NCBI GenBank assembly: GCA_009192285.1
Contig: WBVU01000010.1
Location: 1,982,111 to 2,046,110, forward strand
Source: Morchella semilibera
Taxonomy: Eukaryota > Ascomycota > Pezizomycetes > Pezizales > Morchellaceae
Direction of reading: 5' to 3'
Length of the DNA stretch: 64,000 nucleotides
The translations under genes were made by a program, and so were the position numbers. Below, piece after piece: positions 11,175 to 23,420 of the stretch. Under the pieces are notes generated by a model. It made no database searches. It saw only the letters and a list, made by a program, of their open reading frames with translations, and was not told the origin of the DNA. How positions within the stretch are numbered: position 1 is the first letter of the stretch; the number at the start of each line of letters is the position of its first letter.

Positions 11175-12332
11175 ATGATTCGTACAGTGTAGGTACGGCC
11201 CTGCTGGTTATTTTTTTTTCTCATTTTAACAGTCTAGTGAAACTACTAACACCAATCAGAAAACCTCGCAATGCGCGCTCAAAACGTGCGCTCGATGATC
11301 GTGAAGCAAAGCTTGTCGAGAACCAAAAGAAGACCCTGTTTCTATCCGGTACATCTACTAGCGAGCTGAGCAGACAGGCACTTGGAGATCTTGTAAGACT
11401 CAATCTACTTCAAAGTATCCCTCCCAGTTGTAATTCTGATGATTCTGGCAATTTCAGCACGCACTCAAGAAGCCCCATGCTATCAAGTTCACCAAAAAGA
11501 ACGCAGTCCATCCATTCGAGGATGCTGCTCCTCTCGAGTTCTTTTCCACAAAGAACGATGCCTCCTTTCTCGTCCTTGCTACACACTCCAAGAAGCGTCC
11601 TCACAACCTCACATTCGCGCGCACATTCGACCACAAGATTCTAGACATGATCGAGTTCGGAATTGACGAATCCAGCTTCCGCCCCCTCGACTCTTTCAAG
11701 AACGCCAAGTTTGCCATTGGAATGAAACCTATGATCTCATTCAGCGGAAGCTTATTCGATTCTGCGCCAAACTACAAGCTTGTCAAGTCAATGTTCCTCG
11801 ACTTCTTCAGAGGTGAAACAGTGAAGGCTGTCGATGTGGAGGGGCTGCAGTACATCATTAGCATTGCGGTTAGTGAGCCGACGGATCTGGTCCCAAGCCC
11901 ACCGGTGCATATGAGGGTGCACATGATCAAGACCAAGAAGAGCGGACAAAAGTTGCCGAGAGTAGAGGTCGAGGAGATTGGCCCCAGGATAGATTTTAGG
12001 ATCAGAAGAATCCAGGAACCCGATGAAGCCATGTTGAAGGAGGCGCTTAAGAAGCCTAGACAACTTGAGGTGCGTACATCGCTGTTTCCCTTTGTTTCTG
12101 TGGCATGTTTGGATTACTAACGATGTTATGTGGTAAATAGGCGAGAACGAAGAAGAACATCGAGACAGACGTTATCGGAGACAAACTCGGACGTATCCAT
12201 ACCGGGAAGCAAGACCTGAACAAGATGCAGTCAAGAAAAATGAAGGGTTTGAAGAGAGGCCCTACTGACGACGAAGAGGAAACACTTGTAGATGATGAAG
12301 ATGACAAGGCTAAAAAAGCACGTCTGTCATAG
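11175..12332 (+). CDS. RPF2: Ribosome biogenesis protein RPF2 (Brix domain)
   Basis: RPF2 forms a nucleolar complex with RRS1 that brings 5S rRNA, uL18 and uL5 into pre-60S particles. Four exons (11175-11188, 11260-11392, 11458-12069, 12141-12332) give 316 residues, the normal length. Exon 1 is only 14 nt: ATG plus MIRT and part of a Val codon. It is joined through a 71-nt intron with a textbook ACTAACA branch site to give MIRTVKPRNARSKRALDDRE, which closely matches the start of yeast Rpf2. The Brix domain spans about residues 30-235 with KLVENQKKTLFLSG, HAIKFTKKNAVHPFED, SKKRPHNLTFAR and FKNAKFAIGMKP. The tail IGDKLGRIHTGKQDLNKMQ and RKMKGLKRG is the conserved C-terminal signature, followed by an acidic/basic end. 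The other introns are 65 and 71 nt. LCP5 lies 447 bp downstream on the same strand. Confidence 0.96.
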
Positions 12333-12779
12333 GAGTGGGAGGGGTAGCATACTTACTTAATGGAGTTCATGAGTCGGTGGTCAAAAAAATCTGTACATTT
12401 AAACTTATTTGGGGACATTGTTTTCTGCTGTCTTTCTCTTTCTTTTACTGAAAGCCTTTCCCTTGCCTTACACGATGTGATATTTGGCGAATGAAACCTT
12501 TGAGCCTGGTATCAAGCGTAGGCTAAGAGATGTGTTTGGTTGCATGAAATGATGTCATGTATCCCGGGGAAAGCGCGGCCATAGTCCGAATTACTGCTAG
12601 ATCTAGTCTGACGTCTACGATTAAAAAGACCCCCGGGCGTAGGCCCTAGCTACAAGTTACAATCATTTCTATTGTCCGGGTAATACCCCAATGTCCGCCA
12701 AGGCTGAGGCTCAAAGAGATCATTTCCTCTGTCAAAAAAAAATCTTGAAAATCCATATTCCCTGCAGACATCTTAGAAA
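12333..12779. other. Intergenic between RPF2 and LCP5
   Basis: 447 bp holding the RPF2 3'UTR and the LCP5 promoter. A short GC-rich CCCCCGGGCG element lies near 12631. No gene is seen. Confidence 0.6.
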
Positions 12780-13931
12780 ATGGCCGCCCTTCTAGAATTG
12801 CTCACAACATTGATAACATCCCTCACTTCTGCCTCTACCTCCCTAACATCCGCTGAATTCCCACCAGTTACCATACCCGAAAATGGAATCTCCCTTCTAG
12901 ACGTCAAAAATGAGCTCCTACTCTCATATTTACACAACCTCGTTTTCCTCGTGCTCATCAAGCTGCGCTCGGGCTCCCTAGACCCCACGAAAAAAAACGG
13001 CGAGTTTGGTAGTGAGGTCGTCAAAGATCTTGTTAAGATCAGGCTTCTTCTCGAGAAGGGCGTCAAGCCGCTGGAGACGAAGCTCAAATACCAGATCGAC
13101 AAAGTCGTCGCCGCGGCCGTCGATGAGGAGCTTTCAAAGTCCGGAAATGCGGCACTAATGCCTACCACTGGCGCCGGTACTAGTACAGCAGTAGCAGAAG
13201 AAGAAGAGTCCGATGATGGGGTTGAACACGACGACTACGGGGTCTACAACAAGAAGACAACAGCCGTAACAGCAGCGGCGCCCGCATCTACAATCGCCAA
13301 CAAGGAGCTCTCGTTCCGCCCGAACCCTCTGGCTTTGGCAAAACCGAGCTCAGCAGCGCTTCCGGGCGTTGGGGAGACGGCGGGTAAGGAAGGGATCTAC
13401 AAGCCTCCGCGATTCTCGGCCACCGTCATGCCGGAGTTTGCAACAGCAGCGAGCGGAAAAATCGATGGCAAGCGCGAGAGAGAGAACGCCGGCAGGAATA
13501 AGAGCCACATGCTGGACGAGTTTATCGCGGACGAGATGTCGGCTGCGCCAATGGCAACGCCATCTATCGGATCCACCATCGTGGCCGGAGGAAGGGTGAC
13601 GAAGAGCGCCAGCGAGAGAAGAGAGGAGCAGGAGAGGAGAGAGTACGAGGAAAACAACTTCGTGAGGTTACCACAGCTAAGCAAGAAAGAGCTGAGGGAA
13701 CGGAAGAGGAGGGGCGGAGATAATGGTGGACAGTTTGGCGGCGAAGACTGGAGAGATTTCGCCGGCGATTTGGATAGATTAACCAAGGGCGCTGAGAAGG
13801 GCTCTAAGAGCAGCAGACTACTAGAGAACAGCAGGAAGAGACGAGGCGATGAAGAAGGTGGGAGGAGCGGCGGGAGAGCACTAGGTTCTCTCTATAATTC
13901 AAAGAAGAGGATGTTGAAGAGGAGAACATAG
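12780..13931 (+). CDS. LCP5: U3 snoRNP-associated protein LCP5 / neuroguidin (Sas10/Utp3 family)
   Basis: LCP5 acts in the nucleolar SSU processome, where it is needed for early 18S rRNA cleavages with U3 snoRNA. The gene is one uninterrupted 383-codon frame from an ATG in fair context (aaaATGgcc). Residues about 1-110 form the helical Sas10/Utp3/C1D domain (ISLLDVKNELLLSYLHNLVF, LVKIRLLLEKGVKPLETK, LKYQIDKVV). Next come an acidic patch (EEEESDDGVEHDD), the FRPNPLAL motif, the YKPPRFSATVMP motif conserved in Lcp5/neuroguidin, and RREYEENNFVRLPQLSKKE. The C-terminus is Lys/Arg-rich (KKRMLKRRT), fitting nucleolar localisation. It lacks introns, unlike its neighbours. It lies between RPF2 and LSM8, all on the plus strand. 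Confidence 0.93.
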   Translation: MAALLELLTTLITSLTSASTSLTSAEFPPVTIPENGISLLDVKNELLLSYLHNLVFLVLIKLRSGSLDPTKKNGEFGSEVVKDLVKIRLLLEKGVKPLETKLKYQIDKVVAAAVDEELSKSGNAALMPTTGAGTSTAVAEEEESDDGVEHDDYGVYNKKTTAVTAAAPASTIANKELSFRPNPLALAKPSSAALPGVGETAGKEGIYKPPRFSATVMPEFATAASGKIDGKRERENAGRNKSHMLDEFIADEMSAAPMATPSIGSTIVAGGRVTKSASERREEQERREYEENNFVRLPQLSKKELRERKRRGGDNGGQFGGEDWRDFAGDLDRLTKGAEKGSKSSRLLENSRKRRGDEEGGRSGGRALGSLYNSKKRMLKRRT

Positions 13932-14242
13932 ACGTATTCGAATTTCCTTTGTATTTTGTGAATAATCTGTATAAATATAAAAAAAGTTTAGGTCATTAGC
14001 TATCAAATACAAACAACGGTCGAAAATATGTATATTGAATAAATCCCGGGTATCAATGATTCTCTCTGCGGAATTATTGTTATCATCTAGCGTGCTCGCA
14101 CCTACTTCATCTCACCGAACCCCTTATCACGAAGCCACTGCTTCAATCTCACTTACCACAACACCTGCCCCACCAACTGTCACGATAGAGGCTCCCTCAA
14201 CCCCCCTCTCAATCCTCACGACGTTACTTCAAACAGCTCATC
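13932..14242. other. Intergenic between LCP5 and LSM8
   Basis: 311 bp. The first half is AT-rich (LCP5 3'UTR); the second half is pyrimidine-rich on the plus strand, as is usual just before fungal starts. No separate gene is seen. Confidence 0.55.
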
Positions 14243-14614
14243 ATGTCAAACCTCCAATCCTTCGTTAACAGTAGGCCCCACTCACCCCCTCATTCACCCC
14301 ACCTATCCCATCGCTAACTCCCGGCGACAACTACAGAGACAGTCACAATCCTCACCTCTGACGGTCGTACTTTAACCGGAAAGCTCCTAGGCCATGACCA
14401 GACAACCAACCTAATACTATCTCATACAATCGAGCGTATCTTCAGCCCCGCATCCGCAGGCCCAGATGAACCGACCCAGCAAGTCGAACACGGGCTATAT
14501 CTTATCCGCGGGGATAACGTGGCTGTTTGTGGGCTCGTAGACGACGAGCTGGACTCAGGAATTGACTGGGCGCTGGTTAGAGCTGAGCCTTTGGGTGGGA
14601 TGAAGCACTCGTGA
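14243..14614 (+). CDS. LSM8: U6 snRNA-associated Sm-like protein LSM8
   Basis: LSM8 is the nuclear-specific subunit of the Lsm2-8 ring that binds the U6 snRNA 3' oligo(U). Two exons (14243-14270 and 14337-14614) flank a 66-nt intron with a GCTAACT branch site, giving 101 residues. Sm motif 1 reads NKTVTILTSDGRTLTGKLLG, with HDQTTNLILSHTIERIFS; Sm motif 2 reads YLIRGDNVAVCGLVD. The sequence then continues into the DWALVRAEPLGGMKHS tail. The 10-residue Pro/Glu-rich insert (PASAGPDEPTQQVEHG) between the motifs is typical of LSM8 rather than LSM1. The gene was easily missed because the first exon has only nine full codons. It stands 311 bp after LCP5, and a telomere-type repeat follows 20 bp after its stop. 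Confidence 0.93.
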
Positions 14615-15645
14615 GCTTGCTTGTGGATCGTAACAGGGTTAGGGTTAGGAGCTGGGGTCTTGAAACGTCGAACGACGAATAATTTCCAATTATACCATTA
14701 TCAACAGGGATACGATGCGACTTTTTCTACTAAATCTTTTTCCAGCGCAACGTGAGGAACAAAGCGTCCACGAGGTGAGAAGTCCTGTAGCTAAATAAGA
14801 CTTGAGGGGTATAAGTTTTCGCTGTATATATTTTCTCTAAATCTGGGTTCTTTGCGCGTGGTGTCAAATTTGGCGAATAAAGCTTTTTTTTTACTAGCTA
14901 ATTACTTAACTATACAGTTGTAAATATAGCTGTTTTTAGTTCTAAGCCTTGGAGGGTGAGGGAGGTTCTTAGCGCCATCTCAAGAATGGGTGAGGATGCA
15001 ATCGAGTGATCCTTCATGACAGGTTGATTTTCGCTTCCTGGCCTAATCTGTAATGCCTATGGCCAAACATCATGCGCATCACCGAAGCGCGCGACTTCTA
15101 AGCTTAAGCTTTATCCACTCAAGGTTCAAGCTCGACCATATTGCTTACAGCCGTGCTTTTGCATTAATACCAAGCCCTTAATATCGTGTAACATTTCCTA
15201 AAAAAGAATATCATCATAAGCGACAATAACCCCCTCTTCTCTAGACATCATCCTTGAAATAACTTTATGCATAGGTGCGTAAGTCACAGGAAGGGAGTAG
15301 TTATTGTTTTCGAGGCTACGAGGCCTCAAGGCCTTTCGAGTGACGGGCTGTGCAGAATGTATATCCTAGCTAGAGTCGCTATTTCTTTACTCTAAACTAC
15401 TCGAGGCCCTCTACAGATATCTTAACAGGCCAAGGTCGCACTTAGGTTTTTAAGTCCGAAAGTTTAAGCGATGCTTAGTATATACGACATCGAACAAGGC
15501 ACAAACAAATAAAGGGATTCAGACAAAGACTAAACAAAACGCCCCCCAGGCTGGCATGCCTAGAGTAATTTTGTTATTTAACCGCGGCCCCCAATCTTCG
15601 TGCTGATCCTAGCAAAAAGAAAAGGAAAGAAAGAAAAAAAAAACC
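14615..15645. other. Intergenic between LSM8 and TAE1
   Basis: About 1 kb without supported coding sequence. It starts with a 15-nt telomere-type tract and ends in an A/G-rich leader directly before an ATG at 15646. Confidence 0.55.
14635..14649 (+). repeat. Interstitial telomere-type repeat
   Basis: AGGGTTAGGGTTAGG, about 2.5 units of TTAGGG, lies 20 nt after the LSM8 stop codon. Confidence 0.8.
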
Positions 15646-15819
15646 ATGGGTCTGTCTATTGGCGATCTTTATGCCTTGGGTGCACTATTGAAGTCATCCA
15701 CAGTTTACATCTTATCTTATCTAATCTCCCTAGCTGCCCTAGTCTTACTGGTTGAACACTTCGACACCCCACCACATCAACCAGCAAGAACCCTAGCAAA
15801 CGCACATCAGCGAAGAACC
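15646..15819 (+). other. In-frame hydrophobic N-terminal extension of TAE1/NTM1
   Basis: An ATG at 15646 in strong context (ACCATGG) opens 58 codons that run in frame into the TAE1 ATG at 15820, which has the same context. The stretch encodes a hydrophobic segment around residues 16-37 (VYILSYLISLAALVLLVEHF) that could span a membrane, followed by a basic linker. Known family members lack this. It may be a real extension, or lie in the 5'UTR if transcription starts later or an intron removes it (CTAAT...CCTAG near 15719-15733). Confidence 0.4.
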
Positions 15820-16794
<975 letters not shown>

Positions 16795-19700
16795 TGATGT
16801 TGCAAATTTATCCAGGAATACGGTTTCCACTGGTAATTTCATGAAAAAAAACTGTCTAGAAACAGTAAGTAGTCACATAAATAATCAAGCAGAGCTTACC
16901 AGGGTAACTCATTAAAAAATACCGGTCTCGCCGAAAACCCCCAATGCCAGATAGTTAGAGCTTCATAAAGAAATGTGATGCAATAGTTTAACCCAGCTCT
17001 TTGAAGAGTGGATCCTGGGTATTGTGGGTTCTGGGATGGAGGAGGGGGAGGACTGGAAGCCGGCAGGTTCTTTCCTAATTCCGGCAACTACGAACTTTAC
17101 GATATTATGGAAACATATGACCTTACCAATGCCTAGGATCTATAGTCCCTTAATCATTCACCTTGACACGTACTAGAACCAGGTTGAACTTTTTATCTTT
17201 CCCTACAAATAACTCTATGACTATGAATATGATCTAAATCGAGGATCAAAGAATGATCTATCATATTAGCCTTATATTCTTTTCCCGCTTTATGCAGTTG
17301 CCCCCCCCCCCCCTTAACCGTCTCTGTGTCCCCACAGCCACCTCCACTAAATGATCAAAGCGTGAGCTGGTAGCTATTCACAGTATAGAACTCAAGCCCG
17401 TAGAGCGTAAAGATTTGGGGGTAGTAGGTAGTCTGCCGCGCGCGCTACTCTATCTATGGATATATATAAGTCTTGGACAGCCATATCTAGAAATACAACT
17501 ATACCATTGAGGCCAGCACCTTGATTATAATTGGTACGCGAAGGAGAGGCTATATTGGCGTATTTTTTTCTCTCTATTATGTAGTCGAGGATGTTCTTTA
17601 AGCCGAGGGGAATACAGTAGTAAATCTTGCTGTGCTTTACAGCTTACCCGCCTAGCTAGCTAGGCTACTAATAATCACGAAAATATGTCAAGATAACCGG
17701 CGACGCAAGTCTTGGGCACTCGGGCCCTCTCCTAGTGTATTGTTGATATTCCATTCTTCATATCACAGACTCTCACTCGTAGACTGCCACTATAAGCTTT
17801 ATTACACCAGGAGTGTCATAACCGCGTTCCAAAACTTCCAATATAGTACGCAAAAATAGAATGAGACGAGGCGAAACTTGACAGTGTCTCCGACGATTGA
17901 TATAGATTTTTCTAGTGGCTGGTTTCGTGGGAGGTTTCAGGAGAAGCTTGCTTATTCTTATCAATAATTTAGTACTGGCCGGAGGGTATGGATACCGGCT
18001 AGCTATCAGGGGGGCCAATAAACCCCATCATCGGATTGGTTGCATGTAGTTGCAGGTACTGTTGGTGCCGAAAATAAGTAACTGACTTCCGGCCGCGAAC
18101 TTATCAATCTTGGTACGCATTAACGCAGCGACTTGAGATCCCAAGAGCGGGTAGGTAACCAAAAAAAAAAAAAAAAGGAAGAATGTCTTACTTGGACTCT
18201 CTCTTCGTTGTTCGAAGACAAGGTGACGTCTTTGGGATTTACCTAATATAATAATTTGTAAGTTCGGCCTGAAGAGCTGCGGAACCTAACTGTAATCAGT
18301 TTGCATGAAAGAGTTGACCAATCACAAATGATTCTCTAGGCGCGGGCACTAGTCTCGCTAAGAGCTTAAATCCTTGGACAGCACCTTCCCTGCCTTACAC
18401 CATTCTGCACATGCACACCCTGTACCTACTTAGTCGAGAGAGATCAAGGATTCAATAATCAAGTCTCTATTCCTGGAGCCTCCCAGAAAAAGAACTGAGC
18501 GGCGATCAACTGGGTGGAGGTCGCGGGACATTCCCGATCCACGGTTGGTTTCCCCGTTTTTGTTGTTGTTTTAAATGATAATTCAAACACGTGCTACTTT
18601 CGCTTATACATGGCCTGTGTGCGGTAAGGAGGTTCGGAGTTCGGCCTGAGTAAAGTGTTGAACTTCACTCTCCTGGAACAATATTGCGGGTTTCTGCTGG
18701 TGATTACGGTCGTTAAACCCCAAGATGGGTGAAGTCCACTAGGAATATCGGCAGTTCCTCAACATAAGGCAATTGATATCTACGCTCTAAACACATATAT
18801 ACGTCCGCCCCATATCAGTAAATACATGATGATCATTGAGGAGCTGACCGCGTACCTGCTCTATAGCAAGTTAATAGGCTCCCGGTCCTCACTTATCCTT
18901 ACCCGTATAGAACAACTATCACCACTTGCTGGGCTGTTGGTTAACGGTCGATAGTTATTTCATTGTGGACAGGAGCTCCCTAATAGGGTATCTCCACAGA
19001 ACAGAAGGACCTCCTGGTGTTTGACGCGAGTTCTAGAAAATTATCCGCCGCCAAATTCATCAGAGACTCTGACGCATACTCCACACGCTCCAAACCCCAA
19101 CAATAGATGATAGATGTGCATGTGGGGAACTTTCTCAACCCCTCCTCCTCCCTTACTACGTACATGCGTCTCCTCATCCAATTTTTGGAGAAACCTCGTT
19201 TCAGGTCTTTCCACCCGGAGTATTCGGTCCTTAAGGTACCAATCCAGTGTCATTGGTTCAAGCCAGGTGGAGCTAAACACATCTGATGTGAACGGTGTGG
19301 CAACGAATATGGGGGTAACCACTGAAAATGCGTGATTTTCCCACTTTCAGGTACCTCTAATCCCCGTTATGGACTAACGACAGCCATTCAAATTCATTTT
19401 TGCCCTTGTCTGTTAATCGGTTTAGATAAGGTCTCCCGCATGCAAAGCGCCTAACCGCCGAGCATTGACCAATAGGAACGCTCGTATGTGCCAAGACACC
19501 CAATAGTAGCCAAAATAGTAACCACCTTACCTGGGCCAATTGGTCCAACAGCTTGGCACAGTTTGAGCCCCTGATGCTCTCTCTCGCTTCTAAAGAATCT
19601 TTTTTTTGGTAGTCTGGGAAATAAGCGCTGGCGAAGGGGTGACATTTTGAGCAAGAGATAAAGTCAACTCGATGCCCTCCCCTCTGGCTGCCACATTCAA

Positions 19701-19892
19701 TAACACATCTGCCGTACAAAAGAGGATCTGGAGGCTCGAAAATCGATCTCAAACCTCCTCGCTATTATTTACTAGAGCCGCGCTCTCGGGATATTTACAT
19801 AAGAAACAGTATTGATCATTCCTTTTGGCTTACTTTTCCTTCTGAAAATCACTCTCTATAAAACAGAAAAAAGAAAATAGCAATTTCACAAT
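16795..19892. other. Intergenic, 3.1 kb, no supported gene
   Basis: No convincing gene on either strand. It holds a run of 13 C (17301-17313), a run of 16 A (18161-18176) and TAGCTAGC-type repeats. A minus-strand open stretch at 17773-18018 is somewhat protein-like (FLRTILEVLERGYDTPG) but unidentified. A TATAAA at 19857-19862 lies 31 nt before the next ATG. Confidence 0.5.
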
Positions 19893-20594
19893 ATGGTTTC
19901 TCAACGATACTCGTTCATTGCCCTCATAGTGGCTGCTGCCTTCTCTCCTCTCGGCGCAGTATTAGCACAGACTACCACTACTGGCATCGTCCCTACACCC
20001 ACTACCACCGGTTTGCTCGTTGCTACTGTCACCGGTACTGAATCATCAGCCACTCCGACCTCAAGCTCTACCGAACCAGCACCCGCAAGTACAAGCGCTG
20101 CCCAAACAGACGGACTTAGCTACTACCCTACTGTCCCTGGGCAGTCCTACGATGACCCCAACCAGCTCATTGACGAAACCGCGGAAGACAGTGCTGGCGC
20201 AGACGGATCTTCGGACACTTTTATCAACATCCCTCTTGGGGCTCAAATCGGTATTATTTCAGTCGTTGTCATCGCTGGTATCGGTGGATTAGTGGCTGGT
20301 TATCTGTGGTACATGCGCCGTCGTAGGCAGTGGGAGCTACAGGGAAGGCGTCGTTCTCTTGTACCAAGGCTCTCCGTCAGTGCGCGTGGAGGTCTCAAGA
20401 TGTCAAGGCCGATCATTACCCGACAGCCTCCTGTTCCACCGACCCCAACTGCAGTCAGAAGTTCAACGAACAGCGTGGCGAACTTTATCCCGATAGATTT
20501 GGAGAAGGGGGCAAAGCAGGGAAGGAACGAGTTTGAACTTGGCCCAGAAGATAATAGTGGACCAAGATGGAAGAATATGTTCTCGAAAAAATAA
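19893..20594 (+). CDS. Type I single-pass membrane protein, Ser/Thr-rich ectodomain
   Basis: A single 233-codon frame. Residues 1-25 are a signal peptide ending VLA|Q. Residues 26-75 are dominated by Thr, Ser, Pro and Ala (for example GIVPTPTTTG), suited to heavy O-mannosylation. Residues 76-112 are acidic and Asn/Asp-rich. One TM helix spans about 117-140 (IGIISVVVIAGIGGLVAGYL). It is followed by a strong positive-inside signal (MRRRRQWELQGRRRS) and a 90-residue basic cytosolic tail with Pro-rich PPVPPTPTA. The plan resembles small Mid2/WSC-like cell-wall sensors, but there is no WSC cysteine domain, so that role is only a possibility. A TATAAA element lies 31 nt upstream. No intron is needed. 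It is the last plus-strand gene before a long gene-poor stretch. Confidence 0.82.
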   Translation: MVSQRYSFIALIVAAAFSPLGAVLAQTTTTGIVPTPTTTGLLVATVTGTESSATPTSSSTEPAPASTSAAQTDGLSYYPTVPGQSYDDPNQLIDETAEDSAGADGSSDTFINIPLGAQIGIISVVVIAGIGGLVAGYLWYMRRRRQWELQGRRRSLVPRLSVSARGGLKMSRPIITRQPPVPPTPTAVRSSTNSVANFIPIDLEKGAKQGRNEFELGPEDNSGPRWKNMFSKK

Positions 20595-21792
20595 GCAGTC
20601 ACCTTGATTGATCGGCTATAATTATGTCTTTCATGATTAGAAAGAGGTGGGACTCATTTTCATTGATAAATATTAGGGATTTCTTTACTTTGTTTTTTTC
20701 TTTATGACGATCGTTAGTTACCCGCAAGGAAAAATTGTAACTTATTAAACGAATTTCTGTATGTCTAGCTGGTGTTTTTTTGGTTACTTTCTGGAGCATT
20801 ATTTCCTTTTTTTCTTCTATGTCTGCACATGGCTTTCGGCCGCTCTGCCGGCGCATTATTGGGAGGCTTTTTTTTTTTTACTTTCTTTATATCTGCAGCT
20901 GCGCTCGTTAATTAGGCTGGGATCTAACTCTATCTTTGTGTATAATTATTACTTACGTTCTTTAGATCCCCCTCTTACGCAGGGGGGGGGGGGGGAACAT
21001 CGTCGCTTCAGATGATGACCTTTTTTTTTATATTAAAACAAATTGGTTTCCCACAAAGTTATACATTTCTTCATGACTGCACGAGAAAGAAAATATCGAA
21101 TGATATTCATAATAGGCTGAACTTTCTTGCCTCATAAGCATCCTTGAAACAATATATATACCTGGATAGTTTTGCATCCCTGGTCTGAGACGGGAAAGGG
21201 CAATACCAACATTCTTGGGGAATTACTTGGCTACTATAAAACCCATGACCCTGGCAATCGCCGTAAAGGAACGGGCGTTAAAAAAGTGATGCAACTACTG
21301 GAGCGCAGAAAATATTGGTTCCCTCCTACCATCCTGACATACTAAATACATCACAGCCTAACGTTTTAGCATCTGGTCATCAAACCTTACTAATATTGGC
21401 ATTAGAAATCGATAAGTATGTACAGGAATTCCAACCAAACAAATGGTTGCCAATTGCCGAGACGGATTGGTAATGGATTGTGTTTTGGCGGCGCTCGCTT
21501 TACAAATCCCACTACATACACGTATATGGAAAAGGCTCTATGCCCTGAGATTTCTCAGATAAGTTCCAAGAGGACGCTGAGATAAAAAAAAGGGGGGGGG
21601 GGCGAGGAGTAAATATCAAACTGCCATCCTGAGCCCTTGGTACAGTTGGCACTAGGTGAGGTTTTTCCATAACATCCGGGTTGCATGCATGTATGAAGTA
21701 TAAACAAAAAAAAAAAAAAAAAAAAATTTCCTCTTGAAAAAACGTCGAGTGATAGTTGTGATGCGGGGAATTACGGGAGTGGGCCGATAACT

Positions 21793-21921
21793 ATACTCGT
21801 AGTTTTCTAACGTTTCTGAACTGGGCTGGGTCTGCATATGGGCGTAAATCGTGCTTGGCAACTAGATTTTGGTGGCATGCAGACCCAGTCCAGTTCGGAA
21901 ACGTTAGAAAACTACGAGTAT
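21793..21921 (+). repeat. Long inverted repeat, 45-nt arms, 39-nt loop
   Basis: The left arm 21793-21837 and right arm 21877-21921 are reverse complements at 43 of 45 positions. Both mismatches become G.U pairs if the plus strand is transcribed, so the RNA hairpin would be fully paired. The loop is 21838-21876. There is no coding sequence in it and no clear target-site duplication. It could be a foldback/MITE relic or a small-RNA precursor. Confidence 0.9.
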
Positions 21922-23406
21922 ATGTTGATAAACCTACGTACGTATTTATGATTTTAGTGTCTACTATAGGGCTATAAGTACATGTAGGGATGTGACTTTC
22001 CCTGATGCGATCTAATTAGTCCAAATATATGTTTCTCCGTTATTTTCTCTCTACTGTAGTCTTGAGTCCTACCGTAAAATCTCGAGATCACGTCTCATAC
22101 CATGAGTACATGTAATCAACAATACGTTAATCTGTGGGTTATACTTCAGTAGAAGAAAGCGTGGAGCTGATACAATATTGTGGATACCATACCCCTCCTC
22201 TTCGTAGACTAATTATAAGGCTCTTAACCGCGATCTGTGGCCATGTCTTCCGAGTTTCCACAATAAAGGTCTTAAGGTTTCCTAGGCATGCGCAGCCTGT
22301 TTTTTGCATCGTGGCAGGGGAAAGAAACAAGCGCAGACCGCAGAATCCCCCGGCCGGTCAGGCACAACCCGTAAAGTCCACATGGGTAAGACCAAGTATA
22401 CTCACCCCTAACGATTTTCCTCTCGATACTGTTTTCGTAATTATGTACTTCTCATCTATCATAAATTCCAATAGTACTTTATATCCACTTGCAACATGTA
22501 TTCAGAATTACATATTATGATCCACCGGCGTCGATCCTACATGTAGTTTTCCGTGATGACCCCGCCCAGGATGAGGAATGGGGTGTCACCTAAACTATAA
22601 TTACAGTCCAAAGTAATCAATGGACCAAGAGTAGAAACCGAAGTGCAGCCATTCAGAGATTGAAGTATACGAACCCTAGCCCCATATCCCAAAACCTTCA
22701 GACTTCCTGATCTACGACAACCACCGATGAAGGGGAGTCATAAATTCGCATGCATGCATAAACATTCGGAGCACCCCGGAGAGTTACATATACCAAGTGC
22801 ACATATGCAGTGCTCTCGTCACCACGCGAAAAGTGCAGCTTTGCATATAGGTATTGTCTGCTGTGTAAGTTACCTCAGCTGGCTAGCTGGCCGTAAAGTC
22901 TAACCTAACGGACCCTTAAAGTACTCAATAGGCTAATCTAAACGCAAGAAAATATTAGCTAGATATCCCAAGATGACACATACATACTTCAAATGGTATA
23001 TGGGTTAGGGTTGTACGGGTAAAACACGATTTTTGTCATCGAGCCCTTAAAGAAAACTGAAGTGAAATAATAATCTAACTGACTTTATAGTTAGTTACAT
23101 ATATGTATTATAGCCAATGATCCGCTAATCCTCCTGCCCACCATCTACTATATGCATGTCAGGATAGACAATCCAGAGTAGGTTAATTATTCCTGGAGAA
23201 CACATCTAGAACGTCCCTTCAATTGGAAGAGAAGCTACAGAAAAGCCACCTGCTGAATACTGGATCAATTTCAAATAATAACGTCGGAGTCATCCGATCT
23301 CGGAACCAAATAAGGCTGAGCTGATCGAAAATAACTCAACACATTCTTAGTCGTAAATCCTCCGCGTTGGGCGCCGCTGGGTGGCTTTTCGTAGGCTTTG
23401 CGGATA

Positions 23407-23420
23407 AACCCTAACCCTAT
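23407..23420 (-). repeat. Interstitial telomere-type repeat
   Basis: AACCCTAACCCTAT, a CCCTAA dimer. A related GGGTTAGGGTT lies 400 bp upstream at 23002-23012. Confidence 0.7.

Noticed and set aside
13397-13786. Minus-strand frame antisense to LCP5
   Set aside because: A Ser/Leu-rich shadow of the LCP5 coding strand.
22134-22520. 128-codon plus-strand frame
   Set aside because: No recognisable motif; composition like the surrounding intergenic DNA.
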